DNA of 64,000 nucleotides from an uncultured Enterorhabdus sp. (GTDB lineage Bacteria > Actinomycetota > Coriobacteriia > Coriobacteriales > Eggerthellaceae): assembly GCA_947649205.1 (NCBI GenBank), contig CANSQM010000001.1, forward strand, positions 62,001-126,000, read 5' to 3'. The notes under the pieces are model-generated. The model ran no database searches and had not been told where the DNA came from. It worked only from the letters and a program-made list of their open reading frames with translations. Shown here one piece after another: positions 62,192-64,000 of this stretch. Positions within the stretch are counted from its first letter, which is position 1, and the number at the start of each line of letters is the position of its first letter. The translations under genes and the position numbers were made by a program.

Positions 62192-64000
62192 CTACTCGTC
62201 CTCGGGGATGAGGCCGGCCTCGTAGGCTGCCTGGAGGCGGCGCAAATCGCCGATGCGCTGGCGGATAGCGGCGCCCTCGTCGGTGTCGGCCACGGTGCGC
62301 GGGGCGTCGTAGCGCTCGAGCACGCGGCGCGCGCCCACGATGTCGGCGTTCTCCTCGATGGCCGCGTTCCGCGAGGCCAGCGGCTCGTTCGCATCCAGGA
62401 ACAGGCCCTCGGCGTTCGACACCAGGGTGTAGCCGGCCAGGCCCGTGGTCTTCTGATAGGCGCTCGAGAAGCCGCCGTCGATGGTGAGCACACGGCCCGC
62501 GGCCTTCACCGGGTCCTCGCCGTCCTTCGCCTTCACCGGCACGTGGCCGCAGATGATGCGCGAGGTGGTCGGGTCCATGCCGAAGTCGCGGAAGATGCCG
62601 TCCACCACGGCAGGGTCGTCCAACAGTGTGTAGAAGGGGTTCTTCACTTCCTTGCGGGCGGCCTTGTCGGCGATGAGGTACAGCTCGAAGGTGGCCATCT
62701 TGCTCTTGGCGAACAGGGGCGAGCCGGGGCCGAGCCACAGGTACCACAGCATGGCCAGGCCGCGCTCGCGCTCCTCCTCGTCGGTGGCGCGGAAGGCCGC
62801 GCGCACCGACGCGTCCACCATGTCGTAAAGGGCGCGACCGCGGTAGGTCTCGCCGAACAGGGTGACTTCCAGCAGCGACCCGTCGGGAGCCAGGGGCACG
62901 CAGGCGTGCAGCAGCAAGTTGCCGTTCTCGATCTTGTACAGGCTGCCGTGGTCGAGGAAGAAGGTCATATGGCGCTGGAGACGCTCGCAACGGGTGAAGG
63001 CGGCGCAGAGCTGCTCGATGACCGCTGCCTCGCCCTCGGTCAGGCGGTAGGGGTCGTCCCAGTCCACCGTGGGAAAGGCGGTGTCCAGCAGCTCGTATTC
63101 CACGCCGTCCACCACCACGGTGCCGCGCTCGCGGTCAATGCGGTGCAGCAGGTTGCGGTCGCCCAGGCCGAAGGAGGGGTTCGCGGCGATGAGGGCCGCC
63201 TCCACCTTAAACTGGATGACGGCCATGGCCTTCTGGATCTTCTCGGTCAGGGCGGTCTCGGCGGCCGAGAGGCCCGGGTTGCCCTTGGGGGCGAAGGCGG
63301 TGCAGGGGTCGTCGGCGTAGGCCTCGGCGGCGAAGCTGGCCAGGGGGCGCAGGTTGATGCCGTAGGCGTCCTCCAGGATGGACAGGTTGCCGTAGCGGGC
63401 GCAGATGCGCACCACGTTGGCCACGCTGCCGGGGCTGCCGGCGGCCGCGCCCATCCACAGGATGTCGTGGTTGCCCCATTGTACGTCCACGGCGGGGTAA
63501 TTCAGCAGCTCGTCCATGATGAGGTGGGGGGCCGGGCCGCGGTCGTACACGTCGCCGATGAGGTGCAGCTGGTCAACCACGAGGTGCTGGGTCAGCTCGG
63601 CCAGGGTGATGGCCAGGTTGATGCCGTAGCCGCCCTCGATGGCGGCCTCGATGAGGGCCGTGGCGGCGCCGGCCTTGGCGGGTACGCCCTGGGCGGCCAG
63701 GAGCGCGGCGGCCGCGGCGCCGAAGTCGGCGGGAATGAGGGCGTCCACCTCGGCCAGGCCGTGGCGCCCGGCGGCGGCGTGGGCCAGGGCCGCCAGGCGG
63801 CTCAGGGTGGTGGCGAGCCAGGCGTCGGCGGCCTCGTCGCTGGCGGCGCGATCGAGGGCCCAGAGGGCCTTCTCTTCCGGATAGGCCACTACGGCGGCCA
63901 CCTCGGCGGTCTCCCCGGCGGTCAGCGTGTCGCCGAAGGTGTCGGCGATGAGGGCGCGCACGGCGCCCGAGCCGTTGCGCAGCAGGTGGGAGAAGGCGTT
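62192..64000 (-). CDS. fbp: Fructose-1,6-bisphosphatase class III (3' part, runs off window)
   Basis: The frame is open from the right edge to 62192 (about 602 codons in the window; the full enzyme is about 640-670), so the N-terminus lies outside. It has the metallophosphatase motifs GDVYDRGPAPHLIMDEL and WGNHDILWMGAAAGS and, near the end, GHVPVKAKDGEDP and DGGFSSAYQKTTGLAGYTLV. It dephosphorylates fructose 1,6-bisphosphate in gluconeogenesis. An internal ATG at 63961 is not the real start. Confidence 0.93.
   Translation of the reverse strand, partial: NAFSHLLRNGSGAVRALIADTFGDTLTAGETAEVAAVVAYPEEKALWALDRAASDEAADAWLATTLSRLAALAHAAAGRHGLAEVDALIPADFGAAAAALLAAQGVPAKAGAATALIEAAIEGGYGINLAITLAELTQHLVVDQLHLIGDVYDRGPAPHLIMDELLNYPAVDVQWGNHDILWMGAAAGSPGSVANVVRICARYGNLSILEDAYGINLRPLASFAAEAYADDPCTAFAPKGNPGLSAAETALTEKIQKAMAVIQFKVEAALIAANPSFGLGDRNLLHRIDRERGTVVVDGVEYELLDTAFPTVDWDDPYRLTEGEAAVIEQLCAAFTRCERLQRHMTFFLDHGSLYKIENGNLLLHACVPLAPDGSLLEVTLFGETYRGRALYDMVDASVRAAFRATDEEERERGLAMLWYLWLGPGSPLFAKSKMATFELYLIADKAARKEVKNPFYTLLDDPAVVDGIFRDFGMDPTTSRIICGHVPVKAKDGEDPVKAAGRVLTIDGGFSSAYQKTTGLAGYTLVSNAEGLFLDANEPLASRNAAIEENADIVGARRVLERYDAPRTVADTDEGAAIRQRIGDLRRLQAAYEAGLIPEDE

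Noticed and set aside
1-64000. CRISPR arrays, rRNA or tRNA genes, insertion sequences and integrase genes
   Set aside because: No regularly spaced repeats, no conserved RNA signatures, no transposase or tyrosine/serine recombinase motifs were seen.

Overview
The window is a piece of a high-GC bacterial chromosome, most likely an actinobacterium of the class Coriobacteriia (Eggerthellaceae-like). The clues are multi-membrane-segment LuxR regulators beside Tat-exported FAD flavoproteins, a DUF5692 membrane protein, a class III fructose-1,6-bisphosphatase and an aspartate 4-decarboxylase. This assignment is inference; no rRNA or tRNA lies in the window.

Layout. 0.1-9.4 kb is ordinary chromosome: a baeRF-like protein, a metal-responsive operon on the minus strand (ArsR/CadC-type repressor, metallochaperone, P-type ATPase) with a clear promoter-operator at 4641-4685, a rhodanese, a dicarboxylate symporter, a tyrosine phosphatase and guaA. 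From the 3' end of guaA (9384) to about 30.3 kb base composition changes repeatedly, and the genes look like a mosaic accessory/defence island. It holds an unknown membrane protein, two paralogous HNH proteins with a helix-turn-helix partner, an MsrA-like/DUF5692/TetR module, an McrB/McrC pair with a DNA methyltransferase (LlaJI-like), a PLD-helicase-DUF3427 protein convergent with a Nudix hydrolase, a 670-residue protein with a HEPN-like RNase motif, and an ATPase preceded by three 19-nt tandem repeats. No integrase and no duplicate of the guaA end were found.

30.3-49.9 kb holds VanZ and RDD membrane proteins, an AmmeMemoRadiSam-type radical SAM enzyme, a DUF4160/DUF2442 pair, a SulP transporter, a Fic/VbhA toxin-antitoxin pair, a permuted-papain-like protein, an HxlR regulator with DUF1294, an intact LuxR plus FAD-oxidoreductase module, an MFS transporter, and a sulfane-sulfur cluster (rhodanese plus CoA-disulfide reductase-rhodanese fusion). 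50-59.6 kb holds an ElaA-like acetyltransferase, aspartate decarboxylase, a second MFS transporter and then a decayed block: a LuxR gene with a frameshift and a lost 3' end, a truncated FAD flavoprotein, and a frameshifted HemN-like gene that lacks two of the three cluster cysteines. A HipA-like kinase, an amino-acid permease, a hypothetical gene and the 3' part of fbp (running off the right edge) follow.

The most promising uncharacterised content is the HNH/HNH/wHTH locus (11.0-14.0 kb), the HEPN-motif protein (25.8-27.9 kb) and the repeat-preceded ATPase (29.0-30.3 kb). Several genes are broken by one-base shifts of the same sense, two of them at homopolymers, so some may be sequencing errors.
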